Notes: generated by a model from the letters alone, not told the origin. 64,000 nucleotides of DNA from Lucinisca nassula (GCA_963580285.1 OY757016.1:40191124-40255123), one strand, 5' to 3'. Positions 30,818-41,350 are shown, counted from the first letter of the stretch. Program-made: numbers and translations.

Positions 30818-31093
30818 ATGCCCCTGAATCAAAGATTCGGGGGCATATAGTTTTTGGTCTGTTTGTCCGTCTGTTTGTTTGTCCACAAAAACCTTAACAT
30901 CTTGCATAACTTTTGAATGGTAAGTGATAGGGCTTTGATATTTCATGATATTTCACATGTGCATTACTTGTCACAAGACCTTTCCAGGGGTGCCATAATT
31001 TTTTATCTTGTGACCTTGACCTTGATTAGTGATAGGGCTTTAATATTTCATTTGCGCTGTCCGGGGGCATCTGTGTTTCACAAACATATCTTG
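30818..31093 (+). mobile_element. HT6 element, short copy
   Basis: T-tract, then ATGCCCCTGAATCAAAGATT / CGGGGGCATATAG hairpin, GTTTGTCCGTCTGTTTG, one to two units with TGACCTTGACCT (31011-31022), and the end CCGGGGGCATCTGTGTTTCA...ATCTTG followed by TTT. Confidence 0.82.
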
Positions 31094-31184
31094 TTTTATT
31101 CCATTTTGAAAAGCTATTTTGTGTGCACTCAGTTCATGAGACAATTCTAACGAGTACATAAAACATACTTGCATTTTATTGCAC

Positions 31185-31480
31185 ACCAGATAAGGAAATC
31201 CGTGGTTTTAGCCTGGGGTAGAAATTCTGTTCTTACTCTTGTGGTCTTACCCAGGGACAGGGTAAAAATCGACTCTTCTCACGTGTTTGATATGTACTGG
31301 TTGAAAAATATGTTTTATTCTCCGTCGTTAAGGTTGATGTTACAGCACTTTACATGATGTCACTACACATCAAACTATTGTCATCACAGAATGGCGGATG
31401 ACGGCATCTGAAGTGACAGCATTATTAAAAATTCAGAAATGAAAGGTATGCAAGAAAAAGAATATTACATGGTGTGAGGG
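31185..31480 (+). repeat. Dispersed repeat, second copy
   Basis: Matches 10721-11000 (see that entry). 31481-31740 has no recognised feature. Confidence 0.7.
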
Positions 31481-31759
31481 GTGGATAGAAAATTCGTTCC
31501 TTGTGATCCCAGTCTGGCATCGCTTGGCAGGCCTCATGATGGTGGACTGTGGCCGTCGGAACGGATTTTTCTATCCAACCCACACACCCACATATGTTAT
31601 AGACATCAAAAATATACCTCAAATATACCTAAACCATTCTGGACTGGCCCTGAGAATAACCCTCATAGTTCACCTACGACTGTCTTGAACGAATTTTCAT
31701 GATCTGAATGGTGTTTGAGCCGTTTAAGTATGACTCTATGTATAGCTAGCCATTACAAT

Positions 31760-31950
31760 AACACACTGGTGTGACATAGTGAATTCTTTCCTTTCTCCAA
31801 AATGGTTACTTGTCTGGTGAAAATTTGTGATATTTTTCTTATTTACACTTCCAACATAGGTTGTGGGTGCTCGTTAGAACCGCCTCATTGAGGCGGTTCT
31901 AACGAGTACCCACAACCTATGTCTTGGAGGAGAAATAAGGAAAATAATGT
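31760..31950. mobile_element. M5 MITE
   Basis: Hairpin ACATAGGTTGTGGGTGCTCG ... GAACCGCCTCATTGAGGCGG at 31853-31921, flank GTGATATTTTTCTTATTTAC. That flank is the unfilled counterpart of the site at 58801. Confidence 0.87.
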
Positions 31951-31959
31951 ATACAGTAA

Positions 31960-32135
31960 TGATCCTAAGTATTGGGACAGGCAGGCCTGAGCAAACAGTG
32001 CAGACCCAGATCATATTCCTGAAAGAGCAGTCTGATCAGTCTCTACACTGTTTCCCATTCGGACCCTTTGGACTCCTTGCTGGATCCTGAAAGAAATTTG
32101 TTAGAATTTTAGGAGAATTACAGCAAGTCCTAAAG
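31960..32135. mobile_element. M3 MITE
   Basis: AGGCCTGAGCAAACAGTGCA ... GAGCAGTCTGATCAG hairpin, then GGACTCCTTGCTGGATCCTG and AGAATTACAGCAAGTCC, as in 35650-35850. Confidence 0.75.
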
Positions 32136-32139
32136 CCGT

Positions 32140-32620
32140 CCAAATTTAGGGGGTATTCATTAGAACCGCCATGGTGAGGTGGGTCTTTGTTTGTTTGTTT
32201 GATTTGAGGTTTAACGTCCCCGTCAACACTGTAAAGGTCATTTTGGAGACGTTGCTTCCAATTTTGTGGGACTTTTACCCGACATTGAGATGAAATGACA
32301 TCTCAAGCCCTGTCGCCCAATGAAACCAATAGGTTTATTACCATGGTCGGTCCGCCTCGCACCGCGGTTCCTGGAGAGGCTTACATCCTCTAAGCGGTTT
32401 ACCAGTACTAGTGTGCGGGCTGGATTCAGCTCTGCGTGGAAGCATCATGCAGCCCATATATTTCTTCAAGCCCCTATGGGCGGGGGCTGGTGAGGTGGGT
32501 CTAACGAATACCCACAACATAGGTTTATTTTGAGAAACAAAGAAAACTTTCCTTCAGTTAACAACAAAAAAAACAACAAAAAAAAACAAGCTTATCTGTT
32601 GCTATGGAGTGGTATTGCAG
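32140..32620. mobile_element. M5 MITE split by SINE S1
   Basis: The two halves GTATTCATTAGAACCGCCAT and CTAACGAATACCCACAACAT flank S1 and its target duplication. Confidence 0.85.
32172..32502 (-). mobile_element. SINE S1 copy with 15-bp target duplication
   Basis: Body 32187-32487 (301 bp) between TGGTGAGGTGGGTCT at 32172-32186 and 32488-32502. The TTGTTTGTTTGTTTG end is the tail; GGGCGGGGGC is the 5' end. This copy defines the family's limits. Confidence 0.95.
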
Positions 32621-32638
32621 GTAATAATGGACCTTTTT

Positions 32639-33252
32639 ATGCCCCCGCCATTCGAAGAATGGTGGAAAGGGCATATAGAGTTGCCCCTGTCCGTCCGTCC
32701 ATTCGTTAGTCCGTACGTCCGAAACTTAAACGCAGTCAATAACTTCCTTATTTCATGATGGATTTTAAAATTACTGGCAGAAATGTTAACCATCATGAGT
32801 CGATGTGTCACGTGCAAAACCCAGGTCCCTACCTCCAAGGTCAAGGTCATACTTAGAGGTCAAAGGTCAAAAAGGGTCCAAAACTTAAATGCAGTCAATA
32901 ACTTACTTATTTCTGGATGGATTTTGAAATTACTATGAAGAAATGTTAACCAGCATGAGATGATGTGTCACGTGCAATCCCAGATCCGTACCTCCAAGGT
33001 CAAGGTCATACTTAGAGGTCAAAGGTAACAAAAAATGGTCCAAAACTTAAACGCAGTCAATAACTTTCTTATCTCTGGATGGATTTTGAAATTACTTGGC
33101 AGAAATGTTGGCCATCATGAGACAATCTGCCAAGGTCAAGGTCATACTTAGACATCAAATGTGAAAAAAGGGTCTAAAACTTTCTATGGATGAATACGAA
33201 CATAGACATATTTTCAGGCGGGGGCATCCGTGTCCTATGGACGCATTTCTAG
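32639..33252 (+). mobile_element. HT6 element, full copy
   Basis: T-tract, ATGCCCCCGCCATTCGAAGA / ATGGTGGAAAGGGCATATAG hairpin, CCGTCCGTCCATTCG, about three units with GCAGTCAATAACTT and CATCATGAGACGATG-like text. AGGTCAAGGTCA occurs at 32837, 32996 and 33132. Ends GGCGGGGGCATCCGTGTCCT...TTTCTAG followed by TT. Confidence 0.9.
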
Positions 33253-33379
33253 TTCTGTTAATTACTTCAAGAATCAAATGTTATGGATATTTGTTACAAA
33301 TGCAGTACATGTATTTTCCACAAAAAGCATTGTTAATATTAAATTACTTCAAGCATGAATATTTTGTTTATCTCTTTAG

Positions 33380-33577
33380 ACACAGAATCGCACCAGGTAT
33401 CTGCAGGAAAGATCCAAAGGCAGGTCTAAGTCTTCCGGGCGGAAATCCAAATCAGTGGAACGAGAAGTGAAAGTGGAAAATGACAGTAAAAATGATTCAC
33501 AATCAGACAGTAAAATAGATAATAATAATAAAGACCATGAAGATGAACCTGTGAACACAGCTGATCCCACATGCTGA
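33380..33577 (+). CDS. ERC1: ELKS/ERC protein, terminal exon 9
   Basis: Acceptor TTATCTCTTTAG, phase 0. It encodes 65 residues and a TGA at 33575-33577. TQNR at the start continues QQLKEL exactly where I recall QQLK..TQNR in vertebrate ERC proteins, so no exon is missing in intron 8. The rest is different: a basic stretch (RSKGRSKSSGRKSKSVERE), then an acidic, Asn/Asp/Ser-rich tail ending EPVNTADPTC. I see neither the Rab-binding-like C-terminal region nor the tryptophan-alanine C-terminus that binds the RIM PDZ domain in vertebrate isoforms. This may be one of several alternative 3' ends; CAG|GTATCT at 33396 could serve as a donor. Confidence 0.9.
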   Translation, partial: TQNRTRYLQERSKGRSKSSGRKSKSVEREVKVENDSKNDSQSDSKIDNNNKDHEDEPVNTADPTC

Positions 33578-33676
33578 CACCAGCTTCCATCCAAGATGCA
33601 CTCAGCTTTCTTGATCATTTCATCAACAAAACCTGTAAAATGATCACCTCGCTAAATTCCACTTTATGTAGCAAAA
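33578..33676 (+). other. Proximal 3' UTR of the ELKS transcript
   Basis: Non-repetitive sequence after the stop. An AATAAA at 33953-33958 inside the following SINE is a candidate polyadenylation signal; the real site is unknown. Confidence 0.45.
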
Positions 33677-33731
33677 AGTGAGATTTAAAAGAGTAAACCT
33701 TTTCATTACAAAAACTAAATAACAGCGAAAC

Positions 33732-33960
33732 GAGCCTCCGTGGCATAGTGGGTAAGAGCCCCGACTCTTAATCATTAGGTCTCTCCCAGCTGTGGTTCGA
33801 GCTGGGCTCGGGTCACATATGAGATTCCAAGTTCTGCAACGGAAGGTCAGGTGGTTTTTCTCCACGTACTCCGGTTTCACCCACCTCTGATTAGTGATAG
33901 ACTAGATATAAGTGAAATAATCTTGAAAGGGCAGCAAAGACAAAACCAAAAAAATAAAGA
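33732..33960 (+). mobile_element. SINE S3 copy
   Basis: GCCTCCGTGGCATAGTGGGT, CTCTTAATCATTAGGTCTCT, GGTTCGAGCTGGG, GGAAGGTCAGGTGG, A-rich end. Part of the tandem duplication. Confidence 0.9.
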
Positions 33961-33972
33961 TAACAGCGAGAT

Positions 33973-34210
33973 CATATGGGCCCCGTCAAGCGATTTTGGT
34001 ACTTATCGCCTATGCGAGCAGCGAAGGTTCAGGCGAGCCTGCGCAGTCTCGCCAGAACCTTCCCTGCTCGCTCATACAAGCAGTGAATCAAGAGGTACCT
34101 TCAGACAGAAAGCCACATCCCTGGCCCCTCTGAATGGCTGGGCATGCGCAGTTAAAATTTGTCATGACAGAATGCTCGAAGACACAAATTCGCTTGGCGG
34201 GGCTCATATG
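33973..34210. mobile_element. M10 MITE with CATATG flanks
   Basis: Ends GGCCCCGTCAAGCG (33979) and CGCTTGGCGGGGCT (34204), flanked by CATATG at 33973-33978 and 34205-34210. Inner palindrome on GAGCAGCGAAGGTTC. Second copy at 41397-41638, flanked by TATATG. Confidence 0.88.
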
Positions 34211-34392
34211 ATAAAGAATGTCTATTGATTGTTTATGTTTGATGACCACTGATTAATTACAGACTACAAAGATACATGCTGCATCTGGTGAAAATGTGTT
34301 TTGACACTTGAACACAGCAAAGACTCAGATTAGTCTGCATCTGATTTAAAAGGGTAAACCTTTTCATTACGAAACCTAAATAATAGCGAAAC

Positions 34393-34618
34393 GAGCCTCC
34401 ATGGCCTAGTGGGTAAGAGCACTGACTCTTAATCATTAGGTCTCTCACAGCTGTGGTTCGAGCCGGGCTCGGGTCACATATGAGATGCCAAGTTCTGCAA
34501 CGGAAGGTCAGGTGTTTTTTCTCCACGTACTCCGGTTTCACCCACCTCTGATTAGTGATAGACTGGATATAAGTGAAATAATCTTGAAAGGGCAGCAAAG
34601 ACAAAACAAAAATAATAA
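34393..34618 (+). mobile_element. SINE S3 copy (duplicate)
   Basis: Same as 33732-33960 with a few substitutions. It arose by the segmental duplication, not by a new insertion. Confidence 0.88.
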
Positions 34619-34859
34619 AGATAACAGCGAGATCATATGGGCCCGTCAAGCGATTTGGGTACTTATCGCCTATGCGAGCAGCGAAGGTAACAATTCTGAT
34701 CTGAACAGTCTGTTTAGAATGGAAGCTTGCTGAATACAAGCTTCTTCTAACAGACAGGAAATGCAGTATTCTTGGTCTTTAACAGCCCAGTCAACAATAT
34801 TCAGCTCATGTCAAGCCAGTTGGTTTACCTAACCACACTTATCCTGTATTATGCCTATT

Positions 34860-35118
34860 CGAATGTTTTGAGAATTTTGCAGTCAAAAATGAAAATTTTT
34901 CGATGAAAAATTCTGATATTTTCATATATCTAGTATAAACATAGGTTGTGTGTACTGGTTAGAACCGCCTCAATGAGGCGGTTCTAACAAGTACCACAAT
35001 CTATGTTTTTTGAGCAGAAATAAGAAAAATAATGTATACCCCTGTAAACCCCAGTTACAGGGGGTTTGAAAGTGGGGTTTGAGGGTGTCAAAATTATATA
35101 GCATGTTTTCCTTATGTA
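34860..35118. mobile_element. M5 MITE
   Basis: Hairpin ACATAGGTTGTGTGTACTGG ... GAACCGCCTCAATGAGGCGG at 34937-35007, then GTATACCCCTGTAAACCCC. 34690-34859 shows nothing recognised. Confidence 0.82.
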
Positions 35119-35640
35119 GGCAGACCTATACATAAGGGATTAATCAGTTCAGAGCACAGTCTTTCACCAGGAGAGAGTAGGGAGAGAATGACCATAGGAA
35201 AGATTTCATGAACAATATCCACAAAAGAACATTGCTCGGCAAGGAATGTATGTACTCCAGATCACCAAGACATTTCTGACTGAGCCACAGAGGCAGGCTG
35301 TATTCTGGCTAGGCTGGTAAACAGACTGATTTGTGTATCTTTTTTTCAATGCAGATGTCAGAAGACATATTTTTCTTGATTTTGGCTTACTCTGTGGTTT
35401 TCTCGGTAATTATCCACCTCCCTCCCCTACACCCACCCAACGAAGGGAAGGTTGCTATACATGTTTTTTCTTCTGAAACATTTTTTGTTCTCATTGTGTT
35501 TCACAATATGTGTTCAGCTGGTCATATCCAAAGGTTGTCCAGTCTGTTACGTTTTAAGGGTATGACCATACCTGACATGTTTTCATTTGTTTTCACAAGA
35601 GAGATAATTTCGATGTCTTATTGTTTTCTGGCCAACACAC
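35119..35640. other. Unassigned sequence
   Basis: A hydrophobic ORF at 35331-35648 has no family resemblance and no supporting context; I do not call it a gene. Confidence 0.35.
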
Positions 35641-35649
35641 TACTGTAAA

Positions 35650-35850
35650 ACTGCTAAAAGTTGGGACTCCTTGAAAACTTGCTGTAATTCTCCAAAAATT
35701 TAACAATCCAGCAAGGAGTCCAAAAGATGCAGATGGAATGGCAAACAGTGTAGACACTGATCAGACTGCTCCTGAAGGAGCAGTCTGATCTGGGTCTGCA
35801 CTGTTTGCTTAGGCCAATCTGTCCCAATACTTAGGATCATTAAGATAAAC
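35650..35850. mobile_element. M3 MITE
   Basis: GGGACTCCTTGAAAACTTGC and TCCAGCAAGGAGTCC arms, then AATGGCAAACAGTGTAGACA ... GCAGTCTGATCTGGGTCTGC hairpin (35740-35811) and CAATACTTAGGATCATTA. Confidence 0.85.
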
Positions 35851-35916
35851 TTTTCTGTAAAGAGCCCTGCTCTGAAAGGAAAAAAGTTCTGCCCCTATTG
35901 AGCAAATTCTTTCCTT

Positions 35917-36275
35917 TAACTTGTCCTGCTGAATATGTTAAGCCACACCCATTTCTGACTTTTTAACCAATCAGATTAATTGATGCCATATATTCCTACA
36001 AATTCACAAACCAAATGTTAGACAGTGTAGATATGGATCAGAAGCCATCTGATCTGAATCTACACAGTTTGCAAAAGGTATTGCAGTGACTCCAGGTAGA
36101 CGCCAAGTTCTGCAGTGGAAGGTCAGTTGTTTTTTCTCAGGGTACTCTGGTTTCTGCCCACCTCTGAGTAAGGATCGGCTTGATATCAGTGAAATATTCT
36201 TGACAGGGCTGTAAAACCAAAACCAAAAACAAATAAATGTAGAACATATCCTGGTTCAGCAGGACAAGGGTTAAG
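35917..36275. mobile_element. M1 MITE with S3 fragment inside
   Basis: TTAACTTGTCCTGCTGAATA at the left, cassette hairpin 36013-36073, and GCAGGACAAGGGTTAA at 36260-36275. An S3 3' fragment (GCCAAGTTCTGCAGTGGAAG...) at 36090-36235 sits inside. Confidence 0.78.
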
Positions 36276-36555
36276 ATTTGTCCCTATGAGTAAGGGAAAG
36301 AAAAATATTTTTTGAAAGAGTTACCTCCCCTCTTAAGTATCCCCTTAAGTTAACCGGGTACATCTGGGTATGGTTATGCAATAAGTTCTCCTGAGCTGAC
36401 TCATAATTGTTAGGGTAGTCTCGCTTGAAACTAAGGTAGAACCTGTCAGGTATGTGCATTCCTAATAAAATTATCGATGTTATGTCAGTTCATAAATCTT
36501 TGATAGTTTCGTCAAAATAAAGCTTTTTATATGTATGTACCGCTGCTCCGACATT
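36276..36555. other. Unassigned sequence
   Basis: Nothing recognised. Confidence 0.4.
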
Positions 36556-37400
36556 ATTGTGAATTTTGTTTGCTTGGAGTTATGTCCCAACCGGAGCGGA
36601 GGGGGGCATATAGTTTTTGGTGTGGATCCCATTTGCGTCGGCGTAGCCTGTTTGAAGCACTATATCTTCTGAATCTATGGATTGACCAAACTTTCATAGA
36701 CTCATCACTAGGATGGGGGAAAACAGTCATTAGGTCATGATGGCCTTGACCTCATTTTCACGGTCACAGGGGCCAAAAATGGCTTGTCTGCACTCTATCT
36801 CATTTACAAATTGATTAATTTTAGTCAAACTTGGTACAATATATCAATATAACATACCGCAGATTAGATTTTGGTGACCTTGACCTTTTTTCAATGTCAC
36901 AGGCCCCCCAAAACAGTCAATTTTTTGCCAAAAATGGCTTGTCTGCACTCTGTCTCATTAACGAATCGATTGATTTTCATCAAACTTGGTACAATATATC
37001 ATTACAACATACCGCAGATTTGATTAGATTTTGGTGACCATGAAGTTTTTTTTCAAGGTCATAGTGCCACAAAGACAGTCAATTTTGGGCCAAAAATGGC
37101 CTGTCTGCACTCTTATCTCATCAAAAAATTGATTAATTTTAGTCAAACTTGGTACAATATATCATTACAACATGAAGCAGATTTGATTATATTTTGGTGA
37201 CCTTGACCTTTTTCAAGGTCACAGGCCGCCAAAAACAGATGATTTTGGGACACAAAAAAGGCTCGTCTGCACCATTTCTCATAAACAAATTGATTAATTT
37301 CATTCAAACTTTGTACAGTATACCATTACAAAATACTGCAGATTTGATTAGATTTTGGTGACTTTGACCTTTTTTCTACGTCACAGCCCCCCTCGACAGC
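36556..37400 (+). mobile_element. HT6-like element, 160-bp units
   Basis: Starts ATGTCCCAACCGGAGCGGAG / GGGGGCATATAG. About four units anchored by TTGGTACAAT-like text at 36831, 36986, 37149 and 37311. TGACCTTGACCT at 36874 and 37198 with degenerate versions in the other units. The right end is degenerate and no CTAG end is seen. Confidence 0.78.
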
Positions 37401-37519
37401 AGCTTCTGCTTGGAAAAAGTGACCTGCTTTTGAAAACATAACGACTATCAAAGCATATCTCTTCTCCCTTTACCCAATTTGCCCTAAATAGAACCCCCCT
37501 CCCCCCTCGTTTAGAAAAT

Positions 37520-37850
37520 GACAACATTTTGCTTACAGTGAAGGCCCTGATCAGGCACCACACTCTGCACAGCATCTGAACTGGGTCTCCACTGTTGGCC
37601 AGTGTTCTGTTTTGCAGTTTTCAATATACCATAAAAATCCAAAAAATTGGGACACTTGAGGCCTTGCTGTAATGCTCCTAAAATTTTAACATTTATTTCA
37701 TGATCCAGCGAGGAGTACAAAAGATGCAGATGGAATGGCGAACATTGTAGACCCTGATCAGACTGCTCCTTCAGGAGCAGTCTGATCTGGGTCTGCACTG
37801 TTTGCTTAGGCCTGTCTGTCCCAATACTTAGGATCATTACGGTAAGATGA
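37520..37850. mobile_element. Cassette hairpin relic plus M3 MITE
   Basis: 37538-37602 is a degenerate cassette hairpin (GTGAAGGCCCTGATCAGG ...). 37630-37850 is an M3 copy with hairpin 37733-37803 and CAATACTTAGGATCATTA. Confidence 0.75.
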
Positions 37851-38197
37851 GTTAAATCTATGTCCTGCTGTTCATTGTAACCTGCTTGCTTCTGGTCACA
37901 AATACCGGAGTTTATGACATTGTTTTGTTGACATTTATGTGGTTGTCTTTGAAGTGCAATATTTTTTACCGCGGTGCAAACTACATGTATTATGAGGGTT
38001 GCATTTTTATATTGTAAACAAATTTTATATATATTTTGAGATGTTCCTTGGTTATTTTGTAAGTTTGTACAATTGTTCTGTCGAAAATGGTTGAGTGAGC
38101 TTGAAAGAAGAGATATAAAATCATGAGATTAATATGGATTCAAATGATAATCAAAATGTAAAATAACGTAAATGGGACTTCACTTTAGATATTGGAG
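37851..38197. other. AT-rich unassigned sequence
   Basis: No repeat recognised; a possible distal 3' UTR, without supporting evidence. Confidence 0.3.
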
Positions 38198-38868
38198 GGT
38201 AACAAGGACAATTTTGGGATATTTTTTTTATTTCACCATGAAACTATGTTGTGGGTTCTGGTTAGAATCGCCTCGTTGAAGTGCATCACGAAAACACGCT
38301 TATATTATTTCGACACCCTGGAATCCCACTTTTATACAGTAAAACTGGGGTTTAGAGGTGTAAACCTTAGTTTTCTTATTTCTGCTCTAAATATAGATCG
38401 TGGGTTTCTAACGTGTACCCATAATCTATATTTTGAGCAGAAAAGAAAAAATATCACAATTATTCTTCTGAAAATTTTAGATTTTATGCAGGTAAAATTT
38501 ACAATGTATTTGAAGAGGCGTGTTTTCCTAATGGATCTAACTAGGTTGCACAACATACGAACGAGGGTATTCTAACAAGTACACCACAACCTCGTTATAA
38601 CACGGTTCATTATAACACGGTTTTGGATATAACACGGTTTCAAGATGGATCCCAAAAATGTATAGATTATATAGAAAAATGACCATAAATGGTCATTTTT
38701 CTATATAATCTATACATTTTTGTTTGGATATAACACGGTTGTTTAACTAACATGGTTTCTGCTTTGGACCCCATTAATAGTGTTATAAAGAGGTTGTGGT
38801 GTAGCCACAACATACTTTTCTAATGAGAAACAAGGAAATTTTATCCCATAATTGTCCTCGTTACTTCC
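38198..38868. mobile_element. M5-related MITE containing two other MITEs
   Basis: Outer arms GTAACAAGGACAATTTTGGG and CCCATAATTGTCCTCGTTAC. Inside are a full M5 copy (38283-38533: CATCACGAAAACACGC ... GGCGTGTTTTCCTAATG) and an M7 copy (38580-38818: CACCACAACCTCGTTATAAC ... AGAGGTTGTGGTG). Confidence 0.82.
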
Positions 38869-38885
38869 TCCTTATCTGGAGTCCT

Positions 38886-39130
38886 GGGGCCATTTGTTCA
38901 AAGCATCGTTAGCTTAAAGAGGTCGTTAGTGGTCATATTGTTATCTCTTCTAGCAAGTACAATATCGTAAATTTTGGTATTTTTTGCTGGAAAAATGTGA
39001 GCAGCTTTTGCGTCAGCAAAAGCTGCTCACATTTTTTCAGCAAAAATTTCAGCATATTTGCCATATTTAATGAACAAAGTTTTAACAATACGTTAACTAA
39101 CGACGTCGTTAGTTTTGAACAACTGGCCCC
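38886..39130. mobile_element. M6 MITE
   Basis: GGGGCCATTTGTTCAAAGCA and TTTTGAACAACTGGCCCC ends; central palindrome TGAGCAGCTTTTGCGTCAGC / AAAAGCTGCTCACA; ACGTCGTTAG near the right. Confidence 0.9.
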
Positions 39131-39727
39131 TGGTGGATACAGCCAACAGATTTTCTTCGTTAGAAGGGAGGTAACTTTAATTTCGTCCTGCTTGCTAAAA
39201 TGTAAATCCAGCACCTCCTCTGAAAAATGGGTCTAATCATAAAGGAAGGAGTTGCTTTTAAATTCTTCCCTGAAAGTGTGGACCCCTAAGCAAAAATACT
39301 AAAGCCTTCTCTTAGCCTGTTTTTATATGGAAAACTCAACATGTGTCATTGGTAAACAGTGCAGGTCCAGATCAGATGCAGTACAATTCAGCATCTGATC
39401 AGGGCCTTTTCTGTTTACAGAATATATAGCCATCTTGCAAATTTTTTTTTTCTGAAATAAGATGATTCCTTGGACCGATCCAATACCGGGGTCCAAGGTG
39501 ATTCTGATGAATACATACAGAACATATTTTTATAGAGGATTAAAATGTTATCTGTAAATTACACTTCCTGATATATATTACTATGATGAACCCTTGGTTT
39601 GGTGACTTGAACTTCCCCAGTCTAGAACAAGTTTTCTTGACCAAGAAGTATTTGAACCATTGCTGTTTGACTTTATTTTTTGCAGCAAATAGCTAGCAAT
39701 ATTAGATTTTTGTACAGCCATTTTTCC
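39131..39727. other. Mostly unassigned; one cassette hairpin
   Basis: 39350-39418 is a cassette hairpin (TAAACAGTGCAGGTCCAGAT ... CATCTGATCAGGGCC). Nothing else recognised. Confidence 0.45.
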
Positions 39728-39942
39728 TTTAACCCTTCTCTTGCTGAATATTCAGTTTAGCCACACCCATTTCTGACTTTGAACCAATCAGATTGCTTGA
39801 TGTAATTTATTCCTTCAAATTCATAAATTGAATGTCAAACAGTGAAGATCCTGATCAGATGGCTTCTTCAGAAGCCATCTGATCTGGATCTACACTGTTT
39901 GCAAAGATAGGGGTTGTCGCGAACAGCAAGATAAGGGTTAAT
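39728..39942. mobile_element. M1 MITE, complete
   Basis: TTAACCCTTCTCTTGCTGAA to CAGCAAGATAAGGGTTAA; hairpin CAAACAGTGAAGATCCTGAT / GATCTGGATCTACACTGTTT. Confidence 0.92.
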
Positions 39943-40037
39943 AGAAAATTCAACTGAGAAAGCTGAAAGTATTCAACAAAGTTCATGGCTTTATTCTGGA
40001 CAGCATCATTAAGCTTAACAATGTAACATAATGACTA

Positions 40038-40231
40038 TTAAGAGGAATGAGAACACCTTCAGGGGAGGCAACTCCTGCAAAAGTATTTTTTGTCTCCAAT
40101 GTCAATAGGGGTCAACTCTTAAAGGTAGAACCCTTTTTCAGCAAGACAGGGCTTAAAGAAAAGGGAACAGGAGTTTTCTCCCTTTGAAAAATGGTGGACA
40201 AATCTGCCAGGTGTTCCCAATCCCCTTAAGC
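40038..40231. mobile_element. M9 MITE (reverse)
   Basis: GGAATGAGAACACCTTCAGG to CAGGTGTTCCCAATCCCCTT. It has no HT2, so it serves as an empty-site reference for 20570. Confidence 0.88.
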
Positions 40232-40299
40232 TTATGAATATAGGATTTTAGCTCCTGATAAGAAGTAACAATTATAATTAAGGATTGCTTATTTTTTTC

Positions 40300-40400
40300 C
40301 TAACATACTGGTATGTTGTGGGTACTTGTTAAAATCTCCCCATAGGGGAGATTTTAACAAGTACCCACGACATAATACATTTTAATGAAGAGATAAAAAA
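40300..40400. mobile_element. M5 MITE hairpin
   Basis: TATGTTGTGGGTACTTGTTA and complement, loop core TCTCCCCATAGGGGAGA. The inner stem differs from other M5 copies yet pairs perfectly. Confidence 0.85.
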
Positions 40401-40432
40401 ATAAGAAATATCTTGTTACATTCGCATCTTTT

Positions 40433-40665
40433 GTTTGTTTGTGTTGAGGTTTTAGTCCCCATCAGCATTATTAGGTTATGTTGGAGATGTTGCGTCCAAT
40501 TTTGTGGGACTTTAACCCAACATTGAGATGAAATGACATCTCGAGCCCAACCGCCCAAAGAAATTGCAAAGGTTTAAGGGACAATCTGAGTTGCACCACA
40601 TTTCCTGGGCAGGCTTAGACCTTCCGAATGGTTTATCAGTACTCAGATGTGTTGTCGGTTTATCT
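40433..40665 (-). mobile_element. SINE S1 copy, truncated
   Basis: Starts TTTGTTTGTTTGTGTTGAGG and runs to TTTATCAGTACTCAGATGTG; the 5' end is missing. Confidence 0.75.
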
Positions 40666-40749
40666 TGAGCTATGAAAAATATAGTGTGTGATACTGCTTA
40701 AGAAATTCACAAATTCAGAATATAACATTATTTAAACATTATTTTATCA

Positions 40750-41350
40750 TGCTTAATACACCTAAACCTCTTTGTAAAACTATCAAGGGGGTCCAAATCA
40801 GAAACCATGTCAGCTAACATTTGTGATCCAAACAAATATGTATAGATTATATACATACACCGGTACATAGCCTATACATTTTTTGGATCTTGAAACTGTG
40901 TTCTATTCAATTCAAAGCTGTGTTATAATGTTTTGTTTGTTTGATTTGAGGTTTAACGTCCCCGTCAACACTGTAAAGGTCATTTTGGAGACGTTGCTTC
41001 CAATTTTGTGGGACTTTTACCAGACATTGAGCTGAAATGACATCTCAAGCCCTGTCGCCCAATGAAACCAGTAGGGTTTATCAGCATGGACGGTCCGCCT
41101 CACACCGCGGTTCCTGGACAGGCTTAGATCCTCTAAGCGGTTTACTAGTACTAGTGTGCGGGCCGGATTCAGCTCTGCGTGGAAGCATCATGCAGCCCAT
41201 ATATTTCTTCAAGCCCCGATGGGCGGGGGCGAAGATTATATACATACCCCGGTACATAAGCTATACATTTTCGGGATCCATCTTGAAACTGTGTTCTATT
41301 CAATTCAAACCAGTGTTATAATGAACAGTGTTATAATGATGTTGTGGTAT
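40750..41350. mobile_element. M7 MITE split by SINE S1
   Basis: M7 text (CACCTAAACCTCTTTGTAAAA ... ATAATGATGTTGTGG) is interrupted by S1 at 40932-41231 (reverse; GTTTAACGTCCCCGTC to GGGCGGGGGC). The block GATTATATACATAC...GTGTTATAATG (about 90 bp) is present on both sides of the SINE. Confidence 0.82.

Larger units (their letters stand above)
33677..34688 (+). repeat. Tandem segmental duplication in the ELKS 3' flank
   Basis: 33677-34034 and 34347-34688 share TTTAAAAG(A/G)GTAAACC, CTTTTCATTAC, a complete S3 SINE and the left end of M10 (GCCCGTCAAGCGATTT). Between them lies the rest of M10 plus about 140 bp. Confidence 0.9.

Noticed and set aside
34257..34739. 160-residue minus-strand ORF
   Set aside because: It is antisense to SINE S3; the same peptide appears antisense to the duplicate SINE at 33644-33880.
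35331..35648. 105-residue hydrophobic ORF
   Set aside because: No homology, no splice context, T-rich composition explains it.
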